DNA of 64,000 nt from Spiribacter salilacus. Lineage in GTDB: Bacteria; Pseudomonadota; Gammaproteobacteria; Nitrococcales; Nitrococcaceae. The translations under genes were made by a program, and so were the position numbers. Below are positions 52,770-62,182 of this stretch, piece after piece; the first letter of the stretch is position 1, and each line of letters begins with the position of its first letter. The notes beneath the pieces are model-generated. The model saw nothing but the letters and a program-made list of their open reading frames with translations. It ran no database searches and was not told where the DNA came from. The stretch spans positions 248,001-312,000 of the forward strand of contig NZ_WJPP01000004.1 in NCBI RefSeq assembly GCF_009649225.1, in the 5' to 3' direction.

Positions 52770-54968
52770 ATGGTAAAAACACAGGATCAAATCAGCGCAC
52801 AGCGCCCTGGGGATTTAGCCTTTGAAGCTTGGCTTGAACGTTTGCCCGTTGCGTTTGATACCGCTGATCAAGCACGTCTTTTAAAAGCGTGGGAGTTAGC
52901 TCAGAGCCAATATGGGCAAACAACCCGTCAAACAGGTGATCGCTGCATTGATCACGCGCTTTTTGTTGCAGAAATATTGGCCGATTTACGGCTTGATGCG
53001 GATTCACTCATTGCCGCGCTGTTGTACGACATTCCGGAAGGGGTTGCGCAGCATGCGGGGGATACGGTTGCCAGCTTAATCGATGGCTGTTTGCGAATGC
53101 GGCAGGTTAGCCATTTACATAGTGCAGGCAGCCACGGGCGGGCCGGAGAGCGGGCCGAGGCATTACGCAAAATGTTGCTGGCCATGGCAAAAGACATTCG
53201 CGTGGTGTTTTTGGTGCTTGCAGAGCGTTTGCATGACATGCGCCTACTCCGTGAGCTGGATGATGCACAGCAAGTTGCGCTGGCTGCAGAAACGCTTGAT
53301 CTTTATGCGCCGCTTGCTAATCGCTTGGGCATTTGGCAGATCAAATGGGAGCTAGAAGATCTCTCTTTTCGTTGCCTTGAGCCGACTGCCTACAAGCGAA
53401 TTGCCAGTTTGCTGGCAGAAAAGCGAACGGATCGAGAGCGCTTTATTCAGGCAATGCAAACTCGGTTAGAACAAGCACTGGCAGAAGCCAACATTAAGGC
53501 TGAGGTCACGGGTCGACCAAAGCATCTCTTTAGTATTTGGCGAAAAATGCAGCGCAAGGGGCTCGATTTTGATCAGCTATTTGATTTACGTGCCTTTCGG
53601 ATTTTGGTAGACGATGTGGCGCAGTGCTATGCCGCCTTGGGTGTAGTGCATAGTCAATGGCCGCCCATTGCGCGTGAGTTTGACGATTACATTGCAGCCC
53701 CAAAAGAAAACCAGTACCGCTCTTTGCACACCGCGGTGGTGGGCGAAGGCGGCCGGCCGGTAGAGGTGCAAATTCGCACCTACGAAATGCATCAACAAGC
53801 CGAGCTCGGTATTGCCGCCCATTGGCGGTACAAAGAGGGTAAACCTGCAGATCCTGCTTTCGATGCACGCGTTGCCTGGCTGCGCACCTTGTTGGAATCT
53901 TCGCCAGATGCCGATGGCGACAAAGATGATGACTTTATTGATCGCTTTAAGGCAGAAGTTTTTGAAGACCGTGTTTATGTCATGACCCCCAAAGGCGATG
54001 TGATTGATTTGCCCCGCGGCGCAACCGCATTGGATTTTGCCTATGCCGTGCACAGCGAAGTGGGGCATCGCTGCCGTGGCGCGAAGGTCAATGGTCAAAT
54101 TGCGCCACTATCGCGGCCGTTAGGTAATGGTGATTATGTTGAGGTGCTCACAGCGCGCAATGCCCGACCCAGCCGCGATTGGCTGAACCCCTCATTGGGT
54201 TATTTGCGCACGCCACGTGCATTGGCGCGAGTGCGTAGTTGGTTTCGCCAGCAAGATTACGAACAAAACGTTAGCGATGGGCGCGGTTTGCTTGAGCGTG
54301 AACTGCATAGGCTGGGTGTAGAAGACGTCAATCTTGACACACTGGCTGCCCGTTCGGCACAGGGCAATCTGTCTGATTTTTTGGCGGCCATTGGTCGCGG
54401 CGATGTAACGGGTGGCCAGATTGCCTCTTTGCTAAGTGATCGATTGCTACCCCAGCGAGACTCAGAAGCCCATTTAGTTCGTCAGCGCCGTACGGGTGTT
54501 AAATCAGACAAAATTGCTGATGGCGATATACGCATCTACGGGGTTGGCAATTTACTTACGCGGTTGGCGCGCTGCTGTCAGCCTACACCAGGCGATGCGA
54601 TTATTGGCTTTATTACCCGCGGCGAGGGTATCAGTATTCATCGGCAAGACTGCGCGAATGTCAGGCGGCTTGAAGAGGTTTCTCCAGAGCGTTTAATTGA
54701 GGTGAGCTGGTCAGGCGCAGGTCAGCAGCAGTATCCAGTTGATATTTTAGTAGAGGCGCATGATCGGCGGGGGCTGATTCGTGATATCTCATTGTTGCTA
54801 AACAATGAAGGCATCAATGTAACGGCCGTGAATACGCGAACAGATCCAGATCAGGAAGTGGCATTTATGACGTTAACGATCGAGGTGTCTGATGCCGATC
54901 AGCTAAGCCGTGTTATTGATCGGATTGCGGGTTTGCGCAATGTGCGTGAGGTACGCCGTGCAGGGTAA
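52770..54968 (+). CDS. relA: RelA, (p)ppGpp synthetase
   Basis: 732-residue RelA/SpoT homologue. The N-terminal hydrolase region keeps the helical fold (HALFVAEILADLRLDADSLIAALLYDIPEG), but the HD motif is absent (YDIPE instead of HDxxED), so it can only synthesise. The synthetase domain has ILVDDVAQCYAALGVVHSQW, FDDYIAAPKENQYRSLHTAVV and PVEVQIRTYEMHQQAELGIAAHW. TGS, the zinc/helical part and a C-terminal ACT domain (LIRDISLLLNNEGINVTAVNT) follow. It responds to uncharged tRNA on the ribosome. ATG 52770 has AAGGA only one base away, too close to act normally, and a TATACT at 52758-52763 could make the mRNA leaderless. Divergent from lexA. Confidence 0.93.
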   Translation: MVKTQDQISAQRPGDLAFEAWLERLPVAFDTADQARLLKAWELAQSQYGQTTRQTGDRCIDHALFVAEILADLRLDADSLIAALLYDIPEGVAQHAGDTVASLIDGCLRMRQVSHLHSAGSHGRAGERAEALRKMLLAMAKDIRVVFLVLAERLHDMRLLRELDDAQQVALAAETLDLYAPLANRLGIWQIKWELEDLSFRCLEPTAYKRIASLLAEKRTDRERFIQAMQTRLEQALAEANIKAEVTGRPKHLFSIWRKMQRKGLDFDQLFDLRAFRILVDDVAQCYAALGVVHSQWPPIAREFDDYIAAPKENQYRSLHTAVVGEGGRPVEVQIRTYEMHQQAELGIAAHWRYKEGKPADPAFDARVAWLRTLLESSPDADGDKDDDFIDRFKAEVFEDRVYVMTPKGDVIDLPRGATALDFAYAVHSEVGHRCRGAKVNGQIAPLSRPLGNGDYVEVLTARNARPSRDWLNPSLGYLRTPRALARVRSWFRQQDYEQNVSDGRGLLERELHRLGVEDVNLDTLAARSAQGNLSDFLAAIGRGDVTGGQIASLLSDRLLPQRDSEAHLVRQRRTGVKSDKIADGDIRIYGVGNLLTRLARCCQPTPGDAIIGFITRGEGISIHRQDCANVRRLEEVSPERLIEVSWSGAGQQQYPVDILVEAHDRRGLIRDISLLLNNEGINVTAVNTRTDPDQEVAFMTLTIEVSDADQLSRVIDRIAGLRNVREVRRAG

Positions 54969-56532
54969 AAAAACGCTATTTGCTCTGCTTTTCTTTGTTT
55001 CGGTACTGGCAAACGCGGATTGCGGCCAGCCGGGTACAACAGCACTGCATAAGATCACCATTGGCGAGGCCGTCACGATAGAGGCAGTGGTAACCGGGGC
55101 CTTTCCTGGCGATGACGGTTTGCGAGGGTTTTATGTGGGCACCGAGTCAGCTGGGTTATTTGTTTATGCCCCCGAGCTAACCGCTGAGCAATCACCAAAG
55201 GCAGGAGAGCGCTGGCGCCTAAACGCCGTGGCGGGGCAATATCGCGGGCAAAAGCAGCTTCAGCAGGTTAAGCAGCTGCAATTTTGCGGCAAAGAGGCAC
55301 TGCCGCCCGCGTTGCTGAGTTTTACACACGGCCTGCCGGATTTTGCTCAGTATAAAGATCGATTAGTGCATATTGAGCAGCCATTAACCATTGCCGATAC
55401 CTACCTGTTGGGTCGTTACGGATCGCTTGGTTTAGCCTTAAACGGCCGAGCCTTTGCACCCAATACGGGTGTGCAAGGCGGGCAATTGCTGGATTTGGTA
55501 CTCGATGATGGGCGGTATCAGCGCGATGCCCGCCCCGTACCCTTTCTCGATGCGCAGGGTGTAAGGCGTGCGGGCGATGAATTAACGGAAGTAACCGGTA
55601 TTTTAACGCGCGCGTTTGGGCAATGGCGAATACATCCGATTGCACCCCCACAATTCCGGTCGACCAACCCGCGGCCTGAGCCTTTACCCGAATGGAGCGG
55701 TATTCGGGCTGTGAACTTCAACGTTAAGAATTATTTTATTGATCTTGGCAGTCGTGGTGCCAATACGAAGGCCGAATTCAATCGCCAAAAACAGCGTTTG
55801 GCCGAAAGCCTGCACTTGTTGGATGCCGACATCTTGGCGTTACACGAAATTCAAAACAAACCCGCAGCCGTTGATGATTTGTTGGCATTGCTTAATGCGA
55901 ATCAATCCGCAGAGCAGCATTATGCAGCCGCCCGGCTTGATCGTCGGCCCGCCGCCATTCGGAGTGTGATTTTTTATCGGCCGGCGCGTTTAACCAAAGT
56001 GGCGGTGGAGCAACAAGTCGATAGCATTCACCCGCGAGATCCCATCGCCGCGATGTTCCATGATCAGCATGGCAACCCACTCTTAGTGATTGCCGCGCAC
56101 TACAAGTCGCGGGGTGGATGTCCTGAGGTGGGTGATATTAATCGGGGTGAGGGTTGTTGGGCAGAGCGCCGTCATGGCCAAAGTCTGGCTTTAGTTGATT
56201 GGCTAACGCCATGGTTAGCGGAAGACGTCCCGTTACTGGTTTTGGCAGATTTCAATGCGCATGCACAGGAAACGGCCATCCGTTTATTGCAGGAAGCGGG
56301 GTTAATAGACCTACTTGCCGCACATGTGCCTGCCGAGCAACGCTATACCTATTCGTTTCGCGGGCAGGCGGCCTATTTAGATTATGCGCTGGCATCTCCA
56401 GCGCTCTTGGAGCAAATCAGCAACGTTGCATTGTGGCCAATTAATGCGGACGAGCCAGCCTACTTGGCAAAAGAGGGGCAGTCTGTTTGGCGCGCCTCCG
56501 ATCATGATCCGATTGTGATTGACCTGCGTTGA
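54958..56532 (+). CDS. Secreted endonuclease/exonuclease/phosphatase-family protein (ExeM/NucH-like)
   Basis: Exported hydrolase of about 524 residues. GTG 54958 (GAGGT five bases upstream) starts a signal peptide cut near ANA-DCG. An OB-like nuclease-associated domain covers about 25-240. The EEP domain follows with VNFNVKNYF, LALHEIQNK (catalytic Glu), LVLADFNAHAQE (Asp/Asn) and RASDHDPIVIDL (terminal His). This arrangement is that of extracellular nucleases used to degrade DNA in biofilms or for phosphate and nucleoside uptake. Overlaps the relA stop by 11 bases. The two cysteines of the mature N-terminus and the CPEVGDINRGEGCW loop suggest disulfides. Confidence 0.88.
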   Translation: MQGKKTLFALLFFVSVLANADCGQPGTTALHKITIGEAVTIEAVVTGAFPGDDGLRGFYVGTESAGLFVYAPELTAEQSPKAGERWRLNAVAGQYRGQKQLQQVKQLQFCGKEALPPALLSFTHGLPDFAQYKDRLVHIEQPLTIADTYLLGRYGSLGLALNGRAFAPNTGVQGGQLLDLVLDDGRYQRDARPVPFLDAQGVRRAGDELTEVTGILTRAFGQWRIHPIAPPQFRSTNPRPEPLPEWSGIRAVNFNVKNYFIDLGSRGANTKAEFNRQKQRLAESLHLLDADILALHEIQNKPAAVDDLLALLNANQSAEQHYAAARLDRRPAAIRSVIFYRPARLTKVAVEQQVDSIHPRDPIAAMFHDQHGNPLLVIAAHYKSRGGCPEVGDINRGEGCWAERRHGQSLALVDWLTPWLAEDVPLLVLADFNAHAQETAIRLLQEAGLIDLLAAHVPAEQRYTYSFRGQAAYLDYALASPALLEQISNVALWPINADEPAYLAKEGQSVWRASDHDPIVIDLR

Positions 56533-56583
56533 TGCGGGTAATGCTGATACCCTTTGACAACTCACGGTAGAAGAGACAGAACA

Positions 56584-57096
56584 ATGAAGCAATTTTTTAG
56601 TGCAGTTTTACTCAGTGTTGCGTTAGCGACAACCGCTCAAGCTTCTGATATTCCAGAAAACCCAGCAGAAATCGAGCAAGAGCTCAGAACCCTACAGGAA
56701 CGCTTATCAGCAGCGCGTGAACAGGCAATGACTGCCAATCCCAAGCTGCAAAAGCGTCAAGAAGCGCTGCAAGATGAAGTGATGTCACGAATGCGCGATG
56801 AGGGGGTATTCCCGCGTCGGCAGATTCGTGAAATTCAAGATATGGCGAGCGAGCTCTCTGGGGGTGAGTTGGCTGAGGAAGAGCGCGAAGTGCTTTTAGC
56901 CGAGTATCAGGTTGCCCGTGACGAATTGTTAGCTGCTCGACGAACTGCCCTTGAGGATGAGCGGATTATTGCCTCACAGCGCGCGTTTAGCGATGAGTTA
57001 ATGAATGCCATGTTGGCGGTTGACCCGCAGGCTGACGAAATGGCAGAACGTTTTGAAGTGCTTCGAGAGGCACTGTCGGCGCTTCGTGCCCAATGA
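56584..57096 (+). CDS. Uncharacterised periplasmic coiled-coil protein
   Basis: Not recognised. 170 residues with a clear signal peptide (MKQFFSAVLLSVALATTAQA cut before SDI) and a mature part that is nearly all charged helix, rich in Glu, Arg, Ala and Leu, with heptad-like spacing in residues 30-75 and 95-165. This suggests a periplasmic coiled coil, loosely like Spy/CpxP or LTXXQ-type chaperones but without the LTxxQ motif. GAAGAGA lies about 9 bases before ATG. Stop overlaps the diguanylate cyclase start (ATGA), so it may sense a periplasmic state for it. That is speculation. Confidence 0.7.
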   Translation: MKQFFSAVLLSVALATTAQASDIPENPAEIEQELRTLQERLSAAREQAMTANPKLQKRQEALQDEVMSRMRDEGVFPRRQIREIQDMASELSGGELAEEEREVLLAEYQVARDELLAARRTALEDERIIASQRAFSDELMNAMLAVDPQADEMAERFEVLREALSALRAQ

Positions 57097-58172
57097 CAAC
57101 GCAGCGCTGGATAGGGGCGGTACTGCCCCTTGAAGATCCTCGGCAGGGGCTACGAGTCAGGCGATTTTTATTGGCTGCACTCGTTTATGCGTTAGCCATT
57201 GCAATGTTGGGGCTTTATGTTCGCCAAGGGCTGCTGTATCCCCATGAATGGCAGTTTCTAGCGCTTATCATCGTGTTATTTAACGGGGTGATCTATGCGC
57301 TGTTACGCAGTGGCAGAAATGAGCGCTTTGCGGATCCGAGCCTGACTGGCATTCAAATGATTTTGGTCTGCATTGTGATGGGTCTCACCATGTACCTGAT
57401 TGACAGCGGGCGTGGCGGGATGCTGCTTGTGTATTTGGTGTTGCTGATGTTTGGCGTGTTGCGGCTCAATCCACGGCAGTTTACCGCCGTGGGTGGATTT
57501 GCGCTGGTTTGCTATGCCAGCGCGATGGCGGCGGTGTGGCAACAACGGCCCGAGGCATTTAATGCACAGGTTGAACTCCTGCATTTAGCAGCGCTAAGTA
57601 CCTTGGTACCGTGTGGCGGTTTTTTTGCTAGCCATGTTAGTGGGTTACGTCGGCAACTACGTGAGCGGCAAATCGAGTTACAGCGCGCCCAAGAAAATGT
57701 GCATGATCTAACGGTGCTCGATAGCTTAACGCGGGTGAGTAATCGCAGTGCTATCGTGAATTTTTTAGAACAAGAACGCGCAAGGGCGGTTCGCTTAGAT
57801 CAACCACTAGCGCTGGTGTTGGTTGATTTGGTGCGGTTTAAGCAAGTTAATCGGCAATTTGGTCATCCGGTTGGTGATGAGTTGTTGCGCCAAGTTGCCA
57901 CGCAGCTCAGAAAAAACGTGCGTGACATCGACGGGGTGGGGCGATACGGAGGCGAGGAGTTTTTGCTGGTGCTCCCAGATACAGCGCAAACTGATGCCAC
58001 TGCAATTGCCGCCCGAGTTAAAGAGTGTATACAACGGGTGCGAGCCGCCAGTGTGCCTGCTGATTTTGTAGTGCGTGCCCGAGTTGGTGTGGCCATGTTT
58101 GCTGGTGAAGAAAATATTTGGGAGTTTATTGAGCAGGCCCGCAGTGCTGCGACTCCGGAAATGGAGAGCTAG
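57093..58172 (+). CDS. Membrane-bound GGDEF diguanylate cyclase
   Basis: 359-residue protein making cyclic di-GMP. The N-terminal 180 residues hold about six hydrophobic segments that form a membrane sensor. The GGDEF domain follows from about 205: LDSLTRVSNRSAIVNFL, metal Asp245 (LVDLVRF), FGHPVGDELL and GRYGGEEF with the GGEEF at 286-290. An RxxD inhibitory site (R277-D280) sits five residues before, so product inhibition is likely. Active-site residues look complete. The start overlaps the coiled-coil gene (ATGA). The stop is one base before the ppx start. Confidence 0.91.
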   Translation: MTTQRWIGAVLPLEDPRQGLRVRRFLLAALVYALAIAMLGLYVRQGLLYPHEWQFLALIIVLFNGVIYALLRSGRNERFADPSLTGIQMILVCIVMGLTMYLIDSGRGGMLLVYLVLLMFGVLRLNPRQFTAVGGFALVCYASAMAAVWQQRPEAFNAQVELLHLAALSTLVPCGGFFASHVSGLRRQLRERQIELQRAQENVHDLTVLDSLTRVSNRSAIVNFLEQERARAVRLDQPLALVLVDLVRFKQVNRQFGHPVGDELLRQVATQLRKNVRDIDGVGRYGGEEFLLVLPDTAQTDATAIAARVKECIQRVRAASVPADFVVRARVGVAMFAGEENIWEFIEQARSAATPEMES

Positions 58173-58173
58173 T

Positions 58174-59664
58174 GTGAGCGAAGAGGTAGCAGCCATTGAT
58201 TTAGGCTCTAATAGCTTTCACATGATTGTGGCGCGTCAGGAAGGGGATGGCCTTAGGGTTGTCGATCGTCTTCGTGAGTCGGTGCGTTTAGCCGCCGGCC
58301 TAAATAAGAAAAAACAGCTAGATGATGATTGTCGAGAGCGAGCGTTGGCCTGCTTAGAGCGTTTTGGCCAACGGGTTGATGGCCTACCGCCAGCGAATGT
58401 TAGGGCAGTTGGCACAAATACCTTGCGCCAGCTGCGACGGGCTGGCGATTTTCTTGAACAAGCCGAACAGGCCCTTGGGCATTCCATTCAAGTGATTTCT
58501 GGCTACGAAGAAGCCCGACTTATCTATTTAGGTGTTGCGCATAGCATTGCGGATGAGGCAGGGCAGCGGCTAGTGATTGATATCGGCGGCGGCAGTACCG
58601 AGTTAATTATTGGTGAGCATTTTCAGCCGCGCGTTATGGAAAGTCTGCATATGGGCTGTGTGAGCACAACACAGCGCCATTTTGCGGATGGCCTGATCAA
58701 TTCAGCACAGCTTCGGCGGGCGCGAATTGCTGCTGAACAAGAGCTTGAGCCCATAGCAGATCGGTATCGAAAACAGGGCTGGGACCGTGTTGTTGGTGCC
58801 TCGGGTACTATTCGGGCAATCGCCCGTTGCCTTGAGTTACAAGGATGGGCCGCCGGCGAAATTCACCTCGAGGGGCTTAAGCAGTTATCGGCAGCCCTAC
58901 GTCAATTCGACAGCGTTAAAGCGATTGATCTCAAGGGGATTAGCCCTGCGCGTGCCGAAGTATTGCCCGGTGGGTTAGCGGTTTTAATGGGCATTTTTGA
59001 GCAGCTGGGCATTAAGCGCATGGAAGTGGCCGACGGTGCCCTGCGAGAAGGATTACTGTTTGATTTGGTGGGGCGAATTCATCACGAAGATGTACGCATG
59101 GCAAGCGTCGTTGCATTAGCGCGGCGTTATCATTGCGACCCGTTGCAGGCCGAGCGGGTGGGGCGTTCTGCAGAACATCTCCGGCAAAAAGCGGCCAAAG
59201 CCTGGGGCCTTGATAAGGGGCCGTTTGCTGATCTGTTGAGCTGGGCTGCGCAAATCCATGAAGTTGGGCTGGATATATCGCATAGCCAATTTCATAAACA
59301 TGGCGCTTACATTGTGGCGCACACCGATCTGGCTGGATTTACGCGAGATGAGCAGCAAATGCTGGCGGCTCTGGTTCGTGTTCACCGCCGTAAGTTCTCG
59401 CAGAGTGTATTTAGTGAATTTGCTGAGCGCTGGCAAACGCCCTTGGCGCGGTTAGCCGTTATTCTGCGTCTTGCTGTTGCGCTGCATCGTGCCCGCGCCG
59501 TTGAGGTGCCTTCTACCCTGTCGTTACGTGTTGAGGGTAATGCTCTGCAGTTGCGGTTGCCCGCTGATTGGCTGGCTGGGCATCCACTGCTTGAGGCAGA
59601 CCTTGCTGAAGAAGCAGATATGTTAGCGGCGGCTGGGTTTAATCTTTCTGTGCGTACGCGTTAA
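58174..59664 (+). CDS. ppx: Exopolyphosphatase / pppGpp phosphohydrolase (Ppx/GppA)
   Basis: 496 residues with an ASKHA fold. AAIDLGSNSFHMIVARQ (phosphate 1) and VIDIGGGSTELIIGE (phosphate 2) are the active-site loops, and EVLPGGLAVLMGIFE and DGALREGLLFDLV end the catalytic part. The C-terminal HD-like domain follows. It removes terminal phosphate from polyphosphate and may convert pppGpp to ppGpp. GTG 58174 is 2 bases after the cyclase stop; the frame to its left overlaps the cyclase and has no similarity. The last 26 bases overlap the convergent ppk1 gene. With relA upstream and ppk1 downstream, the region covers ppGpp and polyphosphate. Confidence 0.93.
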   Translation: MSEEVAAIDLGSNSFHMIVARQEGDGLRVVDRLRESVRLAAGLNKKKQLDDDCRERALACLERFGQRVDGLPPANVRAVGTNTLRQLRRAGDFLEQAEQALGHSIQVISGYEEARLIYLGVAHSIADEAGQRLVIDIGGGSTELIIGEHFQPRVMESLHMGCVSTTQRHFADGLINSAQLRRARIAAEQELEPIADRYRKQGWDRVVGASGTIRAIARCLELQGWAAGEIHLEGLKQLSAALRQFDSVKAIDLKGISPARAEVLPGGLAVLMGIFEQLGIKRMEVADGALREGLLFDLVGRIHHEDVRMASVVALARRYHCDPLQAERVGRSAEHLRQKAAKAWGLDKGPFADLLSWAAQIHEVGLDISHSQFHKHGAYIVAHTDLAGFTRDEQQMLAALVRVHRRKFSQSVFSEFAERWQTPLARLAVILRLAVALHRARAVEVPSTLSLRVEGNALQLRLPADWLAGHPLLEADLAEEADMLAAAGFNLSVRTR

Positions 59665-61717
59665 GCAAATCAGATTGCGCGCTCATTGGCTCTGCTCCCT
59701 CTGCGGGAGCGAGTCGGTGATAAGCACCCTCGCTATCCATTACCCATGCCTGAGTGTTGTCAGCAAGATAACAGGCAAGGTCATCTTCAACCCGCTGGCG
59801 CAGAATTGGATCTTTGATGGGAAAGCAGGTTTCTACGCGTCTAAAGAAGTTTCTTTCCATCCAATCGGCTGAGCTTAGGTAGAGTTCTGGCTCTCCCGCA
59901 TTGGCAAAATAAAACACGCGAGTGTGTTCTAAGAATCGGCCAATTATCGAGCGCACACGAATGTTTTCACTCACCCCCTCTAGGCCGGGTTTTAGTGAAC
60001 ACATGCCCCGTACAATCAGATCGATTTGCACACCGGCCATCGAAGCCCGATACAGCGCGCGAATAATTCGCGGCTCAACCAGCGAGTTAATTTTTACGAT
60101 AATCCGACCTTCACGGCCTGCCTCGGCATGGGCTTGTTCGCGCGCAATTTTATCGAGCATGCCCTGATGCAAAGTAAAGGGAGATTCTAATAAATCGTTG
60201 AGTGAGGAAACTTTGCCCAAGCTAGTCAGCTGCAGGAACACCCGATGGACATCCTCGCCAAGCACCGAGTCTGCGCTTAAAAGCCCATAGTCGGTATAGA
60301 GCCGCGCGGTGCGAGAGTGATAATTGCCTGTACCCAGATGCACATAGGGGCGTAATCGATCGCCTTCACGCCTAACGATCAGCATCATTTTGGCATGTGT
60401 TTTATGGCCAACAACACCATAAACCACATGCGCGCCTGCCTCTTGTAGTCGGTTTGCTAGGCCGATATTGGCTTCTTCATCAAAGCGTGCGCGCAGCTCG
60501 ACCACCACGGTTACCTCTTTGCCGGCTCGGGCAGCGGTGACGAGGTGATCAACAATGGCAGAATCAGGCCCGGTGCGATAAAGCGTTTGTTTAATCGCAA
60601 GCACTTCAGGGTCTTGCGCTGCTTGGCGTAAAAACTCTGCAACGGGGGCAAACGAATCAAACGGATGATGAAGTAAAATATCGCGCCGGCGAACTGCTTC
60701 AAATAAATCACCGCTATGGCCCAGCTCGGTCGGTAGGGCGGGCGTAAAGCCTGGATATTTTAAATCCGGCCGATCTACCAAATCACAAACGGCCAGCAGC
60801 CGGTTAAGATTAACTGGGCCATTGACCTGATAGAGATCGCTATCGTCTAGTCCGTATTCCTGAAGCAGAAATTGCGCCATATGAGGTGGGCAATTGGCTG
60901 CAACCTCAAGCCGAACCGCCTCGCCATACCGCCGAGAGGGCAGTTCGCCTTCCATTGCGCGCAGAAGATCGTCAACTTCTTCTTCATCAACAAACAAATC
61001 ACTGTTTCGCGTGACTCTGAATTGATAACAGCCCGTGGCATTCATGCCCGGAAATAGCGCGGTGACTTGGGCATGAATGATGGATGATAGGAAAACAAAA
61101 TCAGTCTCGCCGTTACCCTCAGTACCAGCAGGCAGCTGAATGATGCGTGGAAGCGCGCGGGGTGCCTGCACAATCGCCATTCCGCTACTGCGCCCAAAGG
61201 CATCTTTGCCTTCTAGGGCCACAATAAAGTTGAGGCTTTTATTGAGCACCTGCGGGAATGGATGCGCCGGATCAAGCCCCATGGGGCTGAGAATTGGCAA
61301 TAGCTCGGTTTCAAAGAAATCTTTAATCCAAGCTTTTTGTGCGGTTGTCCATTCATCTCGCCGTAAAAAGCGAATGCCTGTTTCGGCAAGTTCAGGCACG
61401 AGTACATCGTTAAGCAGCGCATATTGCTCTTCAACTAATGCATGTGTGCGTTGGCTGATTTCGCGCAGCAGCTGCTGTGGTGCTCGATTATCCGCGCCGG
61501 CCTGAGTGGCGCCTAGCGCACTTGCCTGCTTTAGCCCGGCCACCCGGATTTCAAAGAATTCATCTAAATTAGAGCTGGCAATACATAAAAACTTGAGCCG
61601 CTCTAATAACGGATTAGCATCATCCGCCGCTTGCGCCAGTACTCGGCGATTAAATTCTAATAAGCTGAGCTGGCGATTGACGTAGAGATCTGGATTTTTT
61701 AGCTCGGTAGACTCCAT
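59639..61717 (-). CDS. ppk1: Polyphosphate kinase Ppk1
   Basis: 692-residue histidine-kinase-like enzyme that makes polyphosphate from ATP. Segments: N domain (YVNRQLSLLEFNRRVL), head domain (LFVDEEEVDDLLRAMEGEL), C1 with LLHHPFDSFAPV, DEEANIGLANRLQEAGAHVVYG, then VGHKTHAKMMLIVRRE (catalytic His region), HLGTGNYHSRTARLYTDYG and the C2 part with NAGEPELYLSSADWMERNF. All as in E. coli. Tail-to-tail with ppx, with a 26-base overlap. Gap to the thioesterase gene is 5 bases. Confidence 0.95.
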   Translation of the reverse strand: MESTELKNPDLYVNRQLSLLEFNRRVLAQAADDANPLLERLKFLCIASSNLDEFFEIRVAGLKQASALGATQAGADNRAPQQLLREISQRTHALVEEQYALLNDVLVPELAETGIRFLRRDEWTTAQKAWIKDFFETELLPILSPMGLDPAHPFPQVLNKSLNFIVALEGKDAFGRSSGMAIVQAPRALPRIIQLPAGTEGNGETDFVFLSSIIHAQVTALFPGMNATGCYQFRVTRNSDLFVDEEEVDDLLRAMEGELPSRRYGEAVRLEVAANCPPHMAQFLLQEYGLDDSDLYQVNGPVNLNRLLAVCDLVDRPDLKYPGFTPALPTELGHSGDLFEAVRRRDILLHHPFDSFAPVAEFLRQAAQDPEVLAIKQTLYRTGPDSAIVDHLVTAARAGKEVTVVVELRARFDEEANIGLANRLQEAGAHVVYGVVGHKTHAKMMLIVRREGDRLRPYVHLGTGNYHSRTARLYTDYGLLSADSVLGEDVHRVFLQLTSLGKVSSLNDLLESPFTLHQGMLDKIAREQAHAEAGREGRIIVKINSLVEPRIIRALYRASMAGVQIDLIVRGMCSLKPGLEGVSENIRVRSIIGRFLEHTRVFYFANAGEPELYLSSADWMERNFFRRVETCFPIKDPILRQRVEDDLACYLADNTQAWVMDSEGAYHRLAPAEGAEPMSAQSDLLNAYAQKD

Positions 61718-61722
61718 AACCC

Positions 61723-62172
61723 CTAATCGTACGGCAGTTTTATGACATAACGACGAAACTGTTCCTTGGCGGCGTCTGGAATAGCTTGGGGCGATCGGCT
61801 GTTGTAGTCAAAACACACCAGTCCGGTTTTAACCAGTGCGATTTCTACTTGATCGTGCATGCGCATTAGCCGGTACACGCAATCAAACCCTTTGCGATGA
61901 ATAGCCGAAATGCCCAGGGCAACCTCAATTTGATCTCCGGCAAACGCCTCGGCCCGGTACTGGACAGCGGCATCAGCCAAAATAAGCCCGACGCCCTCAA
62001 GATCAATTTCGCTATAGCCGAGGGATTGCAGAAACGCGACGCGAGCTTCTTGGCAGTAAACCAACACCTGCTGATGGGCCAGATGCCCGCCATAATTTAG
62101 GTCGGTGGTGCGCACATTCAGTGAGAACGTAAATGGCAGCGCTTCGGGCAACGACAGACGAATACGGCGCAT
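61723..62172 (-). CDS. Acyl-CoA thioesterase (hotdog fold, 4HBT-like)
   Basis: Hotdog-fold thioesterase of about 149 residues. The strand FSLNVRTTDLNYGGHLAHQQVLVYCQEAR contains the DxNYGGHL catalytic motif of the YbgC/4-hydroxybenzoyl-CoA thioesterase group, and RKGFDCVYRLMR follows. Start: ATG at 62172 has AAAAGG seven bases upstream, 10 bases after sthA; an in-frame ATG at 62205 would overlap sthA by 23 bases. Acts on short acyl-CoA of unknown identity. Same strand and spacing suggest co-transcription with sthA and possibly ppk1. Confidence 0.86.
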   Translation of the reverse strand: MRRIRLSLPEALPFTFSLNVRTTDLNYGGHLAHQQVLVYCQEARVAFLQSLGYSEIDLEGVGLILADAAVQYRAEAFAGDQIEVALGISAIHRKGFDCVYRLMRMHDQVEIALVKTGLVCFDYNSRSPQAIPDAAKEQFRRYVIKLPYD

Positions 62173-62182
62173 AGCAAACCTT

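Noticed and set aside
57807-58196. Minus-strand frame of 129 codons across the cyclase-ppx junction
   Set aside because: Antisense to the GGDEF catalytic region and the start of ppx, both of which are well supported.
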